Below are positions 23,653-34,344 of a DNA stretch of 64,000 nucleotides, in pieces. The notes under the pieces were generated by a model. It saw only the letters and a program-made list of their open reading frames with translations. It had not been told where the DNA came from and did not search any database. Numbering within the stretch: position 1 is the stretch's first letter; every line of letters starts with the position of its first letter. A program made the position numbers and the translations under genes. The stretch is from Hymenoscyphus infarciens (taxonomy: Eukaryota; Ascomycota; Leotiomycetes; Helotiales; Helotiaceae): assembly GCA_001414345.1 (NCBI GenBank), contig LLCB01000184.1, positions 1 through 64,000 of the forward strand, written 5' to 3'.

Positions 23653-25261
23653 ATGGCCTTCGAGTCTGGCACCGCCTACCCTGAAAGTGACGCGGACGAC
23701 GAGTATGAACGAAGTGTCCACGCCAGTTCGCCAGTCTTGGCCACAGACTCGGAATTGTCACCGACCTCGTCGGATGGATTGTCCTCGAATGAACATACGC
23801 CGACAACATATGGTGCTCCAGGTAGTGGCGACAGGCTTCCCGAGGCCATCATCACAGAATGGACGGCGGAGGAGTGCGCCGACTTTGTGGGCAGTCTAGG
23901 CTTGCGCCAATACGCAGAGCAATTCTTAGGTACGGAGCAACCTCAGCAGCCTTCTCACTGCAGTGCTGATGTGGAACAGAAAACGAGATTGTGGGCGAGG
24001 CGTTAGTAGCTCTACAACATGACGATTTGAAGCAGATGGGGGTGACGAGTGTGGGCCATCGCCTGACGATGCTGAAAAGTGTTTATGATATCAAGATGAA
24101 ACAGGATATACCTATGGAAAGCGATCACTACTTCCCATTATGTGAGTATCTGCCACCTCGGGTCGATTCCCGATGCTAATGCGAAGGATAGCTGCGGACG
24201 CGGAGGCCCAATACGCCACAGCCACATTGAAAGACATCAAGCAACTGGTAGAACAACTCCGATTACGAGACGAACGAATGACCATCGCCGAAACAGAGTT
24301 ACGAAGGATAACGAACGAATACGCAAAGTTGAGGCAAGATTTATTACCTGTGTTCCGTATGGCGAAAGAAGGGCAACCACTCCCATACCCTTCCTCTCAA
24401 TCAAACAACCAAAATTCTTACAACTACGACAACAATAACACAATATCACCACCTGCACCAACGCCCAATTCAAGCCAGTCTGGAGGGGGGCTCTCAAGAA
24501 ACTTCTCCACCAAAAAATTGTTTTTCGAGCCACCGAAAAATGCGTCACCAACATATATGCAATCGAACCATGAAAGATCCATGGAACAAACCTTGGATCC
24601 TGCTAACGCTGCCGAGAGGGCAGTTCTCCAATCTTCTTCGCTTCTAGCTGCCAATGGTGGCTCCGCCGCTATATCACCCGGCTATCCGTCACCAAACCAA
24701 CCTTCACCCACTTCACCTCCAACCTTCAATGGCTCTACCCTCGGGGCACGATCATACAACAATCGTTCCGACCAACCTACCCCATCACGTAGTACTTTCG
24801 AGAACGAATACCAACCTTCAACCTACTCCCGCCAATCAACAAAACCAGCTCCGTCGCGGCAAGGGGCCCAAACTCCGGCTCTTGATACGCCTTCTGGTGG
24901 TGGAGGGGGTGGGGCGTCAGTGGAGATATTCAAATCTTTCCGAGTCAGTATGGAAGATCCATGTTACAAAGTTCTGCCAGCAGCCTTGAAGAAGTACAAC
25001 ATCAACGCACCCTGGGAGCAATACGCATTATATATTGTTTATGGGGACCAAGAAAGGTGTCTGGGCATGATGGAGAAACCTCTCATCCTTTTCAAACAAC
25101 TGGACAAGGAAGGCAAAAAACCGATGTTCATGCTACGGAAGCTGACGTCGAATACGGAGGTTCAGGCTGGAGATGTTCCAGGGAGTGCGGGCCTGGAAGG
25201 GAATTTGGGACGATCATATCAGAATACATCGGGATACGAACCGCCTGGGGGAATCATATGA
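23653..25261 (+). CDS. STE50: SAM and RA domain MAPK adaptor Ste50
   Basis: Join 23653..23929, 23980..24141 and 24192..25261, 502 residues. It links the MAPKKK Ste11 to upstream activators in pheromone, filamentation and osmostress signalling. The SAM domain spans about residues 68-130: Trp-Thr-Ala-Glu-Glu-Cys-Ala-Asp-Phe-Val near residue 70, then after intron 1 Glu-Ala-Leu-Val-Ala-Leu-Gln-His-Asp-Asp-Leu. A coiled-coil segment with Gln-Leu-Val-Glu-Gln-Leu-Arg-Leu-Arg-Asp-Glu-Arg follows intron 2. A Pro/Ser/Asn/Gln-rich linker leads to a C-terminal Ras-association domain at about 392-480 (Ile-Phe-Lys-Ser-Phe-Arg-Val-Ser...Tyr-Ala-Leu-Tyr-Ile-Val-Tyr-Gly-Asp). Introns of 50 nt are canonical. 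A poly-Gly stretch lies just before RA. Confidence 0.95.
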
Positions 25262-27037
25262 GGAAGGAAACGAGAAATGTTGTGTTTGATGTGTTGTGAT
25301 GAGAACAATTTGTGATTGATGGATATAGGGGTTGGGCTGCTTTATTGCATAGCGTAATTCGAACTTATCTAGATCAACACGTTTGTTTTTTCTCCCTCTC
25401 TTCTCCCTCTCTCATCTTTATCGATGAGGCTTCTCAGAATGGGGAAAGGGAAGAGGAAGGGGAAATGTGTGTATGTATATTGGGAAATGTTTTTCATGGG
25501 ATTTGGGAATATGTGTGGATGGAAGTTTGTTTCCTGCCCCATTGTGGGCGCTTTTCTTCGTCTGGGGCCTAGCTCGCGTCTTCTTTTTGGGGCTTTTTAT
25601 GGCTTGGAGTTGAGATTTCATGCTTTTTTTTCTGTTGTTTAGCTTTTTTTGACTGAGAGCGGGACGGGAGCTTTTGTGTGTCTGAGAGAGAGGGAAGAAA
25701 GGTAGTGAACTGTAGGATTTGGATGGGTATGGTATGGTATGGTATGGTATATTTTTGTAGGTAGGGTACAAGTTGGAGGGAAAATTAGCGCGCTATATGT
25801 CAAAGAATGACTCGGCAGGACGATGTCATGAATTTGATGGGGAATATATGGATATTTAGAATCGGAAGCTCGCTTGATTGTGTCTGTCTGTTCTTGTGGG
25901 TTCTTGTTGGTTGATGGCAAGGTAAGGTGAGCGGTTTTTCAATTGAGGTCTAGTGACTCTTCTATTTTTTGGTCTCGATGGGTTGGTATTCACGCGAGAG
26001 GTGGATCAACAATTGCTGGTCACTTAATCATCCAACGCATAGTTCTTCATATATTAGCATGGGAGAATAAAATAGGACGTCGGTTCCAATTTGATGGTTT
26101 CTCGGACCGCTGTAATGATCAAGAGGCATAGTCGGGGGCATCAGTATTCTGTTGTCAGAAGTGAGATTCTTGTTATTTACGGAAGACTAAATACCTACTG
26201 TGGAAGAATTTGCCAGGGATGTTTTCATTAATCTGTGAACGAAAGTTGGGGGATCGAAGACGATTTCTGCCAATTCTGGTCGTCTACGGTGGGCGTAAGC
26301 CTAGGTATTAGTCTGCTTGCAGGCAACACTCTTAAGCTCTCACCACTCCCCTGGACCAGAAAGGGTTCAGGCTTGTTATAATGTGAGAGATGTACAATGA
26401 ACAATCTGCAGCGAAGCCCTACTCCTCCACGAAGCATGGGAATCGTTCACAGACTAGACTTCGGTGGGTCCTGAAGAGATATAGTCGAGCTCGCCTAGAA
26501 ACAGGCTGAGATACTGCAGATACCGTCGTGGTCTTAACCATAAACTATGCCGATTAGGGATCGGGCGGATTCCTCGTGGATGCCGCGAATATGCTCTTTT
26601 ATAGTTGGATAAGATGAGATGATAGATGTTGAGATGACAAATTGGGGAAAGCATAATAATATTAATCGAGGCTTAAAACAATATTCATTTATCTAGCTTG
26701 TCAAGTTTCCTAAGAGAGTCAAGTTCCTTTTCTTTCCTTCCTCTTGAATTCTTGGATCTTTTTGATTTTGCTTGGAAGTGTATTTCCAACCTCTATGCTT
26801 GTAGCTGTCATTGCGATAGCACCTTGGCTCAGCTGCTCAACAGCTCAACCCTGCTTTGCCATTGATAATCTTCCAAGCCTCCCTAGAAAACCCATAATTA
26901 TTCAAAGCCACACAACCCAAGCTGAAAAAACAAAATCCACAATGGATACCCCACAAAACAGATGCGCCCCTCGCTTTTCCCCGAAGAAATCTAGATCCTC
27001 TTTCCGTTCGTTCTGTTGGTCCGAGATGTCATCGCTC
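25262..27037. other. Gene-poor region downstream of STE50
   Basis: No convincing gene in about 1.8 kb. A GGTAT pentamer run sits at about 25724-25751, and polypurine/polypyrimidine stretches occur at 25390-25480. A 102-codon frame at 26744-27052 starts with a hydrophobic, signal-like stretch and ends inside the left terminal repeat of the MITE. It could be the front of a gene cut by that insertion, but I see no continuation beyond the element. Confidence 0.4.
25724..25751. repeat. GGTAT pentamer microsatellite
   Basis: Five to six consecutive GGTAT units, about 470 bp downstream of the STE50 stop, in non-coding sequence. Confidence 0.85.
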
Positions 27038-27506
27038 AGACAAATAGGGTGACCCAGGCAGTGGATATATCCACCCCGGGTTAGTGCTGAATGGTTTGAT
27101 GGGTGTGTTTACTGATGGTCGTTTTTGGGGGAGGTTCTGGTGGTCCCTGTAGTTCGAACAGTACTCTTCTTGTGGTGTGTGATGCGTTCCAGGCGTATGC
27201 CTCAATGGGTTCAGGTCCTATGGTGGTGAAGTCGATGGTCTAGTTGCATATGCGGTGGATGTGCTTTTTGGCTACTATGGCCACGGCGATTTGGCTAGGC
27301 TATGTGGCTTGTTTGTGTTTCTGGTTCCTGTCCGATAGAATGACAGTTGAATCCCTGCGTTGGTCACCAAAGAAAGGTTCGTACTTATGAGGGGCAAATT
27401 GAATGTAATTAGAGAAAGCTATGTACAGAGGCCCTTGGGGTTATATGATGTATCCAGCACTAACCCGGGGTGGATATATCCACTGCCTGGGTCACCCTAT
27501 TTGTCT
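27038..27506. mobile_element. MITE-like element with perfect 52-bp terminal inverted repeats
   Basis: The segment 27038-27089 is the exact reverse complement of 27455-27506 over all 52 bases. The outermost bases read AGACAAATAGGGTGACCC, and each arm also contains the 14-bp palindrome GTGGATATATCCAC. The 365-bp interior has no open frame that could be a transposase, so this is a non-autonomous DNA element. Perfect arm identity suggests a recent insertion that escaped RIP. The flanks (ATCGCTC on the left, ATCTCCG on the right) do not give a clean target-site duplication, so the exact ends and the superfamily remain open. Confidence 0.85.
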
Positions 27507-28870
27507 ATCTCCGACTCATCCCCACATTTCATTTCACCCCACAATTCGTTTCCCCCCGAATGTTTCACAACCCCTCGATTTTCAGGTAGAGTTTTCAGAT
27601 AATTTATTCCGTCAAGGACCAAGGGAGTAAGAATAAAGTTCTAGGCCCTGGGAGTGAGATAAGAGTCGGGGATAAGGAAGTGGGTAGATCTTAAGTGGCT
27701 TTTTATATCGAACTAAATGTAGAGTGCATAGACATTTAGTATAGCACAGCAGCCGTGCGATTACATTTAGTTCAGGGGGGGAGTTTTGGTTTTAGCGCAC
27801 TTTCTTGGACTTAAATGGACGTATTTGAAAGCTGCATTTGTTTAATTTATAGCCTTTTAATGAAATGAAGTCCTTTACAAAGATACTTTTCAAGGGATTT
27901 TTTTCATGTTCTTCCAAAGCTACGTTTGTTTTATTCCATTCTTCTACACTCTTGGAACACTTATTAAATAAAGTTGCTTACTATGAAGCTATTTACTAGA
28001 ATATTGCAAAGACAATTTTCTTTAACTTACTTGAAATTACGTTAGGTTAGTTATTCTAAAAATAAATTTGTTGAATTTTATTATTATGTCTCTTGAAATA
28101 TTTTGATAAAATAAACCTATTTACTAGACGATTTCTAGGAAATCAACTTCAAGTCATCCTTCAGCTACGTTTGCTTCATTCTATGGAACTTGAGTTGAGC
28201 TAGGGTGGTACTATAGACATCCAATTTCGAAGCAAAATCAAGAAGACACGAGAATCCAAGATGAACGAAATAAAAAGAAGCGTAGAAACTTGACGTTCTT
28301 GATAATATTGCAAGGCCGGTGAATTTTTGCAGAACCATGAATCCACTCAAGTTTGCTCTCATCATATCATCTGAAATTTCATCCTATCTTCATCCTATCT
28401 TCGGATTTTCATCTCATCCTCTCAACTACTGATTCGCTCTTCTGTGAATAATAAATCAACAACTACTTAGAACTCCTGCGTTTCAATTCACGATGCCCTA
28501 TCAAGACAAAAGAAAGATTCACCAGACCTCAATCACCCCCCAATTTTCCAACGCTATGCTAGAACTCTCCAGAAAAAAATGTAATTGACCTAAATACATT
28601 GAAACAATAGAACTTGAATGTTCCAGGTTTTTGGAACAAATAATTAAATTAACCTAGAAAATTAGAACAACGAGCCAATTACTGACAATTTTATTCCTCA
28701 TTGTAACTGCCTATTGAACTTACATACGATGGAACAAGACATGGTCGAAGTGGATGAGTAAGGAAGGATGAAAGGCTGGAGCTAATGAGTTCTGACTGGG
28801 TAGGTTTTAGCGGCCCAGGGTGGAACCTTTTGATGTTGTAAATAGTGGGTTGGCCCCTATATAACCATCT
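27507..28870. other. AT-rich gene-free region
   Basis: No gene was found. The sequence becomes AT-rich from about 27700. A motif AGCTACGTTTG followed by TTYATTC recurs at about 27921 and 28162, in a loosely repeated 240-bp context with TTTACTAGA blocks. This may be decayed repeat DNA. Confidence 0.4.
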
Positions 28871-29330
28871 TTATTCAAGAAGGGAGAGGTTTAACGAGAT
28901 TCTTTCTTCGGAGTTTAAAAGAATGGGGAACAAGAGTAACATAGTAAATGAAGCAATGTACATGCAGTTCCTCAAGACATTACAGCTCGAGCACATGGAG
29001 AAATGATCTCCCAGCCCTGACCCCCAACAATACTCACTAAAGATCCTAGCAGGAAGATTCAGAGTGACCCTCTTTTCTGCCGTCATCAAACTCGCCATAG
29101 AGACAGCTATGTTCTCGATCGTTGGCTCCCCACCTCAATCCCTTATAGTGGACGTTTTAGGACATGGAGAACTCCTCATTATAAGGTGAAGGCGCTGTAA
29201 TCCCCAAAATAGTCTGCAAGGTGGTTCGGATTTGTTTCTCCTTGCCAGACGGAACAACCACCAATTCGTGGTCGTTGACATCTTTGTTGTCGCTGTCAGT
29301 CAGAGTGATTTCTATTACAGGTATAAGGTC
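28871..29330 (-). pseudogene. Possible decayed coding fragments, unidentified
   Basis: On the minus strand two pieces have coding-like composition but lie in different frames with stops between them. One, from about 29325 to 29165, encodes an acidic stretch including Thr-Leu-Thr-Asp-Ser-Asp-Asn-Lys-Asp. The other, about 29140 to 28871, includes Glu-Asn-Ile-Ala-Val-Ser-Met-Ala-Ser-Leu-Met-Thr and a hydrophobic tail. The second faintly recalls the membrane-proximal motif of large fungal membrane proteins of the DUF3176 type, but I cannot support that. This may be a gene relic. Confidence 0.25.
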
Positions 29331-29473
29331 AATAGAAAGTATTTAAAAGTATAAGGTAGAGAATTAGGTGTTTATTACTATAAGGAAGGAACTATCTACT
29401 GTACGTAGGAGGATGTATAAATACCCTAAGAGTGAGCTAACCCTAATCGGTTAGTCTTTATAAGAGTGAATAT

Positions 29474-30055
29474 CTAACACAATAACAACATCGAATTGAT
29501 AATTTTCATGCCCTTCGTTCTTCGGAAGCTGGAGAAAGTGTACTTTGCATAAAAGCCTGGCGAGGTTGGACCAATTTCCTGCGAGACATATTTTCCCGAC
29601 ATACACTCGATCGATTCGTATGTTGGCGCAATCACTTCTTCGGAACCAACATGATTCTGAGTCCACCAGTCGTAGTACCAGCACTTTCAACCGAACCAAG
29701 TGTTCGCATAGTTAATAGAAATAACGACAGAGTGTGTTGAGTCAGGATCAGCATCTGAGATGAGGGTTGCTTTTACAATTTGACTCGTAAGAAAGCAGGC
29801 TGCAGTGTTTGAGTAGCAATCGATCGAGAAAAGGTTAGGGTGCTTAGCAAAGGCACTATTCGGATCGCGCTGGATAAAAGTGCTCGGAGGAGTTTGGAGC
29901 CAACGAGTGTATATCTCAAAACTCGGGTGTGCTTTGTAGGCGGAAAAATCGTCTTTGACGATATCGTGGACGGGAATAGAGAGGATTATGTTTTCGGTTG
30001 GGGCCGCCAATACCGATGACAATATTAAGAGAAGCGTGATGAAGAGAGAGCGCAT
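29474..30055 (-). pseudogene. Secreted protein gene with an in-frame TGA
   Basis: The frame from the ATG at 30055 encodes a clear signal peptide (Arg, then Leu/Ile/Ser-rich, with Val-Leu-Ala-Ala-Pro). About 105 residues with coding character follow. A TGA interrupts at codon 123, just after Asn-Thr-Trp-Phe-Gly. The same frame continues without further stops for 70 codons to a TAG at 29474. That part includes Trp-Tyr-Tyr-Asp-Trp-Trp-Thr-Gln-Asn-His and Tyr-Glu-Ser-Ile-Glu-Cys, with ordinary codon character. A single CGA-to-TGA change, as RIP can cause, would explain the break. I know no family for it. It may be a truncated effector-like protein, a pseudogene or a sequencing error. Confidence 0.6.
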
Positions 30056-31642
30056 TTTACTAGCTAATAGAACTCAAAAAAGCGAAGTAGTATTTGGTAT
30101 GCGTGAATGTGATGATTTGTCTTGCTTGCTATGATTTTTGTGCGGTAGGAGTTGTAATTTATATTAATGGATATACATTGCGTATTACTATTTAGGATAT
30201 CGCGGTGGCATAGTCAATCCCTAGGATCCTTTTCGTCAAACGTATTCGCTGATCGACTCTCACCTTTACCAAGCGCTTGAACATACTACACCGAAGAATC
30301 CTTGCTTATTTCTACATTTAGTACATAAAAAGCTACTATAGGTTACAACGTCAGATGGGATTCTCAGACCGTAGACTATTAAGATTGTCAATTATTAAGA
30401 AAATTAGTAAGAATGAGTTTTAGTAAACCTTTATTGATCGCAAAGACAGGTTTCTTAAAACTTTAGGATTATGGATCGGAAATTAGCCGAGTTTCAGCGT
30501 ACAGAAGAAACCTTTAGCCTCGCTCTGCATGAGGTCAACTGGAAGATGGTTCCTAACTGCTTCATCTGTTTCTCTCTCTCGAGACGTAGGCCAAGAATGC
30601 CTGCTTCTACTGTATAGCACGGTCTAACTCTTGGCAGAACTCTCACATAAGGTGGAAGCGGTACACCAGGCAGCAGATCAAAATTATAGATCCTGATGAA
30701 TGAAAGAACCCTTCCCCCTATTCTTATCCCTAAAGTCAGAAGTCAGATACCACCCTATAAGCTTATCATTTAGAAGAAGAAATCAAGGGAAGAATACTGA
30801 CATGAGGTGATGCAACTGTGGCACTTTTGTTCCAACCTGAGTATTCCATAAGCGATCAAAAGCAGCATTAGCAAGCTTCTACCGAATCGCAAAATGCAAC
30901 TCGTAAGTCTAAGACTCATTCTCTGTCCTCTCGTCACCGGTGTCCCATTGGCCTCAACTACGATACTTGCCTGGCATACTCCCCAACTTTCCACACGTTG
31001 AGTTGTGGGTGTATGCTTGAAGTTTCATTTTGGGTTCTTTTGAGAAGCGAGATGTGAAATGACGAAACTCATGATTGTTTAGTTTCTCAACTGTGTGAAG
31101 TTTCCTTGAAAATGCTGGACCTATTTGTAAATAATTCAATTGTTCGAGCTGGGTGACATACTGCTTTGGTGCGAGGGGTTTTGAATATGCAAGGCATAGT
31201 TTTACTATCGTCTGTTAGTCTGGCGTTCAATTTGATTATCCGAAATTGATTGGAACACTCCAATTAATTGAAGGAACTTACACAAATATCTGGTTTTTGG
31301 TGATTTCGTTCGTGAATTGACCTACTGGCACGATGTTTTATGAGGCAGAATCCCAAGTGAAGTCATGGATTCCTGGAAACAAAGGTAATAGTGGTAATTG
31401 ATATTCATATTATTCATCATATCCTACTCTAGTCACACATCCATTCCCAAAACCTTCCGATTTATAGCTTGACTTTTCCAGATCAAAGACGGCCAGTCAA
31501 GCAAACTCCAATTTAAAAATCCAAAAAGTAACCATGCAACCCAAAACTTCAGGCTTTCATGCCCATGCCATGCCATTCAACGGTGTCATCAAGAAGAAAA
31601 GAAAAACTGGATATTGCAGTCTCAGTGCTTTGGTATCGTAAC
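30056..31642. other. Gene-poor region with one signal-peptide-like mini ORF
   Basis: No supported gene. A plus-strand ATG at 30894 begins a 34-codon frame with a signal-like start (Met-Gln-Leu-Val-Ser-Leu-Arg-Leu-Ile-Leu) that ends at a TGA near 30998. It could be a first exon or a relic of a small secreted protein, but no continuation is evident. The right part should hold the 3' end of the minus-strand gene at 31643. Confidence 0.35.
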
Positions 31643-33133
31643 TCAAAAGAAAACACTCCTCTTCTTCTGCACCTTCTTCCCCCCATGAGTCAAATTACTA
31701 AAAAATCCACTCGCGCTGGCTCCTGCTCCCTGAGAAGGGGTGGCAAGATACGGACTATTCTGATGGACAGAAGAAGTACTCATCGGCCTCTGATAAGGCG
31801 CTGGTTGTGTATGAGGCGCACTCTGATATTGTGGCATCCCTCCTTGTTGATGCCCCAGAGAATTCGAGTGTGGACGAGCTGGTAAAGGAGGATGTTGTTG
31901 AAATTGCACACGTTGAGGTTGTTGTTGGGGAGGTGTAGGAACACCATATTCTTTCCTCAAACGCTCGGTTTCCCGTGCTACTTCTGCTTCTCGACGCTGT
32001 CGTTCTCGCTCTTCTTCCTCGAGCATCTTTTTGATCCGTTTTTGCTCTCTGAGTACTTCTTTCTCACGGAGTTTTTCTTTGCGTTCTTCTTCTGCAACAA
32101 TGGCTTTCAGACGTGCAGTTTCCGCATCTATTTCCCATTGAGTTCTGGGATCTGTCGGAGGAGGTCGGGATGCTGGTTGGGCTTGTTGTTGTCTTCGGTT
32201 TGCTTGCTGAGGTGGAATTTGGGAAGGTGGGATGTTGCTCATTCGCGGTGGACTCGAGGATTGGAACACAGCTCCTGTCATCATAGGAGGGGTACTTCCG
32301 CTGTTCTTACGCCCTCCAATTACAGGTCCGCTATTCTTCCGTTTGGTATTTTGTGCCGCGGATGGGGTGCCAATGTTGAACATTTCTCGACTGGCGTTGA
32401 AGAAGATATCTTTGATCACCGCTGCACCTAACAAGAATACAACTTCTAACCCTTTCGCATCTTCCACGTCTACTCGGTGCATATTTGGTTCGTAGAGCGT
32501 CAGGGAGTTTTGATCCTTCCCGCTTTTGTACATTGCGACGATGATATCTGGTTCCTTGTTCTTCTTCCCATCTGCTGTCGTTTTCCCGGCTAGATAACAA
32601 GAGATATCCCGTGTTAATTTTCCATCTCTTTTCCATTTGAATGATATTTTGGGTGTGATATCCGAAGCCGCTGGATCATCTTGTGTCCGGTCCAATGCCG
32701 ACGCTGAAGGAAGTCGAAAACTGGATTGTGGCATCTCGAACTCCCAGTATTCCGACCGATTCCATGTCCCCGCTACCTGACGTATCTTGACCTGTTGATC
32801 TGGGTTGTACAGCTGAATTATAAACGAATTGGGAACGACGGGTACGGGAGGTGCGGGAATGCCGTTTTGGGCGCGAAGTTCGGCCGCTGAGAGAGTCGGT
32901 TGTGTCCATTCTGGCTGGACCAGTACTTCTGCGTATAAGACTTCGGGACTGTATGAATCGTATAAGGCAACGGCGTAGCAGTTCTTTGAAGCCGGGAGGG
33001 CGGGGTCGGGTTTTCGGAGGGAATACTCTGGGTTGAGCTCGGAGGCATTTTGGGTCAGGTAAATGACACTGGAGAGGGGGTTATCGGAAGTCGAGGCTTT
33101 GATGTAAAAGGTAGGGAGGTTTTCGTCCAACAT
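31643..33133 (-). CDS. Conserved fungal protein with central coiled coil, unknown function
   Basis: A single-exon frame of 496 residues. Residues 1-260 look globular and beta-rich: Phe-Tyr-Ile-Lys-Ala...Ser-Val-Ile-Tyr-Leu-Thr, Tyr-Trp-Glu-Phe-Glu-Met-Pro near 130, and Lys-Ile-Ser-Phe-Lys-Trp-Lys-Arg near 165. This could be a PH-like or tubby-C-like fold binding membrane or lipid; that is a guess. Residues 260-335 are Gln/Pro/Ser-rich. Residues 335-400 form a highly charged Arg/Glu coiled coil, and the tail is Pro/Gln-rich, ending Lys-Lys-Arg-Ser-Val-Phe-Phe. The start was chosen as the first ATG of the conserved globular part. A run of 15 G (C on the coding strand) lies about 40 bases upstream in the leader. 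Confidence 0.8.
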   Translation of the reverse strand: MLDENLPTFYIKASTSDNPLSSVIYLTQNASELNPEYSLRKPDPALPASKNCYAVALYDSYSPEVLYAEVLVQPEWTQPTLSAAELRAQNGIPAPPVPVVPNSFIIQLYNPDQQVKIRQVAGTWNRSEYWEFEMPQSSFRLPSASALDRTQDDPAASDITPKISFKWKRDGKLTRDISCYLAGKTTADGKKNKEPDIIVAMYKSGKDQNSLTLYEPNMHRVDVEDAKGLEVVFLLGAAVIKDIFFNASREMFNIGTPSAAQNTKRKNSGPVIGGRKNSGSTPPMMTGAVFQSSSPPRMSNIPPSQIPPQQANRRQQQAQPASRPPPTDPRTQWEIDAETARLKAIVAEEERKEKLREKEVLREQKRIKKMLEEEERERQRREAEVARETERLRKEYGVPTPPQQQPQRVQFQQHPPLPARPHSNSLGHQQGGMPQYQSAPHTQPAPYQRPMSTSSVHQNSPYLATPSQGAGASASGFFSNLTHGGKKVQKKRSVFF

Positions 33134-33785
33134 TTTGCCGTAGAGGTGGCTGCTGGCACGCAGCAGAAACGAAGGGGGGGGGGGGGGGTCTGAGAGTTGA
33201 GGAGCGAGAGTTGCAAGTTGGCAGGTCTAGGGGAGGTAGGTGGAAAGATTGCTCGTGATCGATCTCTATGTAGGTGAGGTGTTGGAAGGAGGTTGAAGAT
33301 GGTCAGGCGCCAGGATCATGATCGTTCTGTGCAGGAAGCCGACAAGTGAATACGGAAGCTGAAGGCTGGTGGAGCTGAGGAGGTTGAATATCGAAGGCTT
33401 CTCGGAATCGGATTGCTGCTGCGGATTGCTTGTCGCGGAGGGACGGTACGCGGGGCTGACGAGTCAACGTGGATTGAAGGGGTTAATGAGGCTGAGTCGC
33501 TCCCGAGAATTTGTTTCCCCCTCGAGGCTGTCATGGTTGTCACCTTAGCAAACGGAAGGCGCTCATATGATTGGCTGAAAAGTATATCTTCTATTTTAAG
33601 TAGGGATGGCACTGGAGGGGTTTGTTTGCTCAACCGTTGATCTCAGAATGTTTGCTTTTGGGGTAAAAATAACTTATCATTGAATCTGCCTGAAGTTCGC
33701 AAAACCCTCATCTGAATACACAACGTCAGTTCAGTTAACTCTTATTGACTTTCTCCTGATCACTCGCTTGAGATACCTTCTAAGT
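33134..33785. promoter_or_regulatory. Divergent promoter region with G15 tract
   Basis: The gap lies between the minus-strand coiled-coil gene and plus-strand RPA12. A homopolymer of 15 G runs 33174-33188. Open frames of about 75-105 codons occur on both strands but have no coding character. Confidence 0.45.
33174..33188. repeat. Poly(G) tract
   Basis: Fifteen consecutive G bases on the plus strand, about 40 bases upstream of the start codon of the minus-strand gene. The length is likely unstable and may be misread in assembly. Confidence 0.9.
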
Positions 33786-34344
33786 ATGTCCAATAGGAGG
33801 CGTGTCAACCGAGTCGACCCTCACCTCACCCTCGCTTCATTATCGGCCCTCTTGATCACACCTGCAGCTTGCCAAGTTTAGATCCAGTCAAAAAGACCAC
33901 CATCCAAAAGACCATCCTAGCCCCCCTTTTCTGCTCAACATGCGGAAATATTGTCGATCACTCGGGTGATACAACAATAAAGTGTGACTGCTGTGGCGAA
34001 ATCAATCCAAGTCAGGAACCTTCAATTGCTGATATTCTGCATAGATACAGAAGCGGTATCCATGAAATCCAAAAAATTCCCTTCGGCTCTGAGAAACAAG
34101 CTCGTCTCCAAAATCCAAGCCGTCACCCCCAAAGATCGAGAAAACACCAAGCGGATCACGCACGATTGCCCGAAATGCGAGGCCAAGGAAATGACTTGGT
34201 CTGAGGCACAATTACGAGGTGCAGATGAGGGGACCACAATCTTCTATAGATGCACAGTGTGCGGACACAGGTATTTATCCTTTGTGGTTTCTCCTCGATA
34301 GAGACTAATTCTTGTGCTTGCTCAGAGAAAAGGAAGAAAATTGA
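33786..34344 (+). CDS. RPA12: RNA polymerase I subunit A12.2
   Basis: Join 33786..33801, 33882..34010, 34051..34270 and 34326..34344, 127 residues, matching the family (about 125). It is the TFIIS-like subunit of RNA polymerase I, needed for RNA cleavage and termination of rRNA synthesis. The N-terminal zinc ribbon has Cys-Ser-Thr-Cys-Gly-Asn and Cys-Asp-Cys-Cys-Gly. The C-terminal ribbon has Cys-Pro-Lys-Cys, then Gln-Leu-Arg-Gly-Ala-Asp-Glu-Gly with the catalytic Asp-Glu hairpin, and Cys-Thr-Val-Cys-Gly-His-Arg. The last intron rebuilds His-Arg-Glu-Lys-Glu-Glu-Asn. The first exon (five codons) and the 40-nt second intron are my best fit to the frames and are the least certain parts; no ATG precedes the first ribbon in its own exon. 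Confidence 0.85.
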
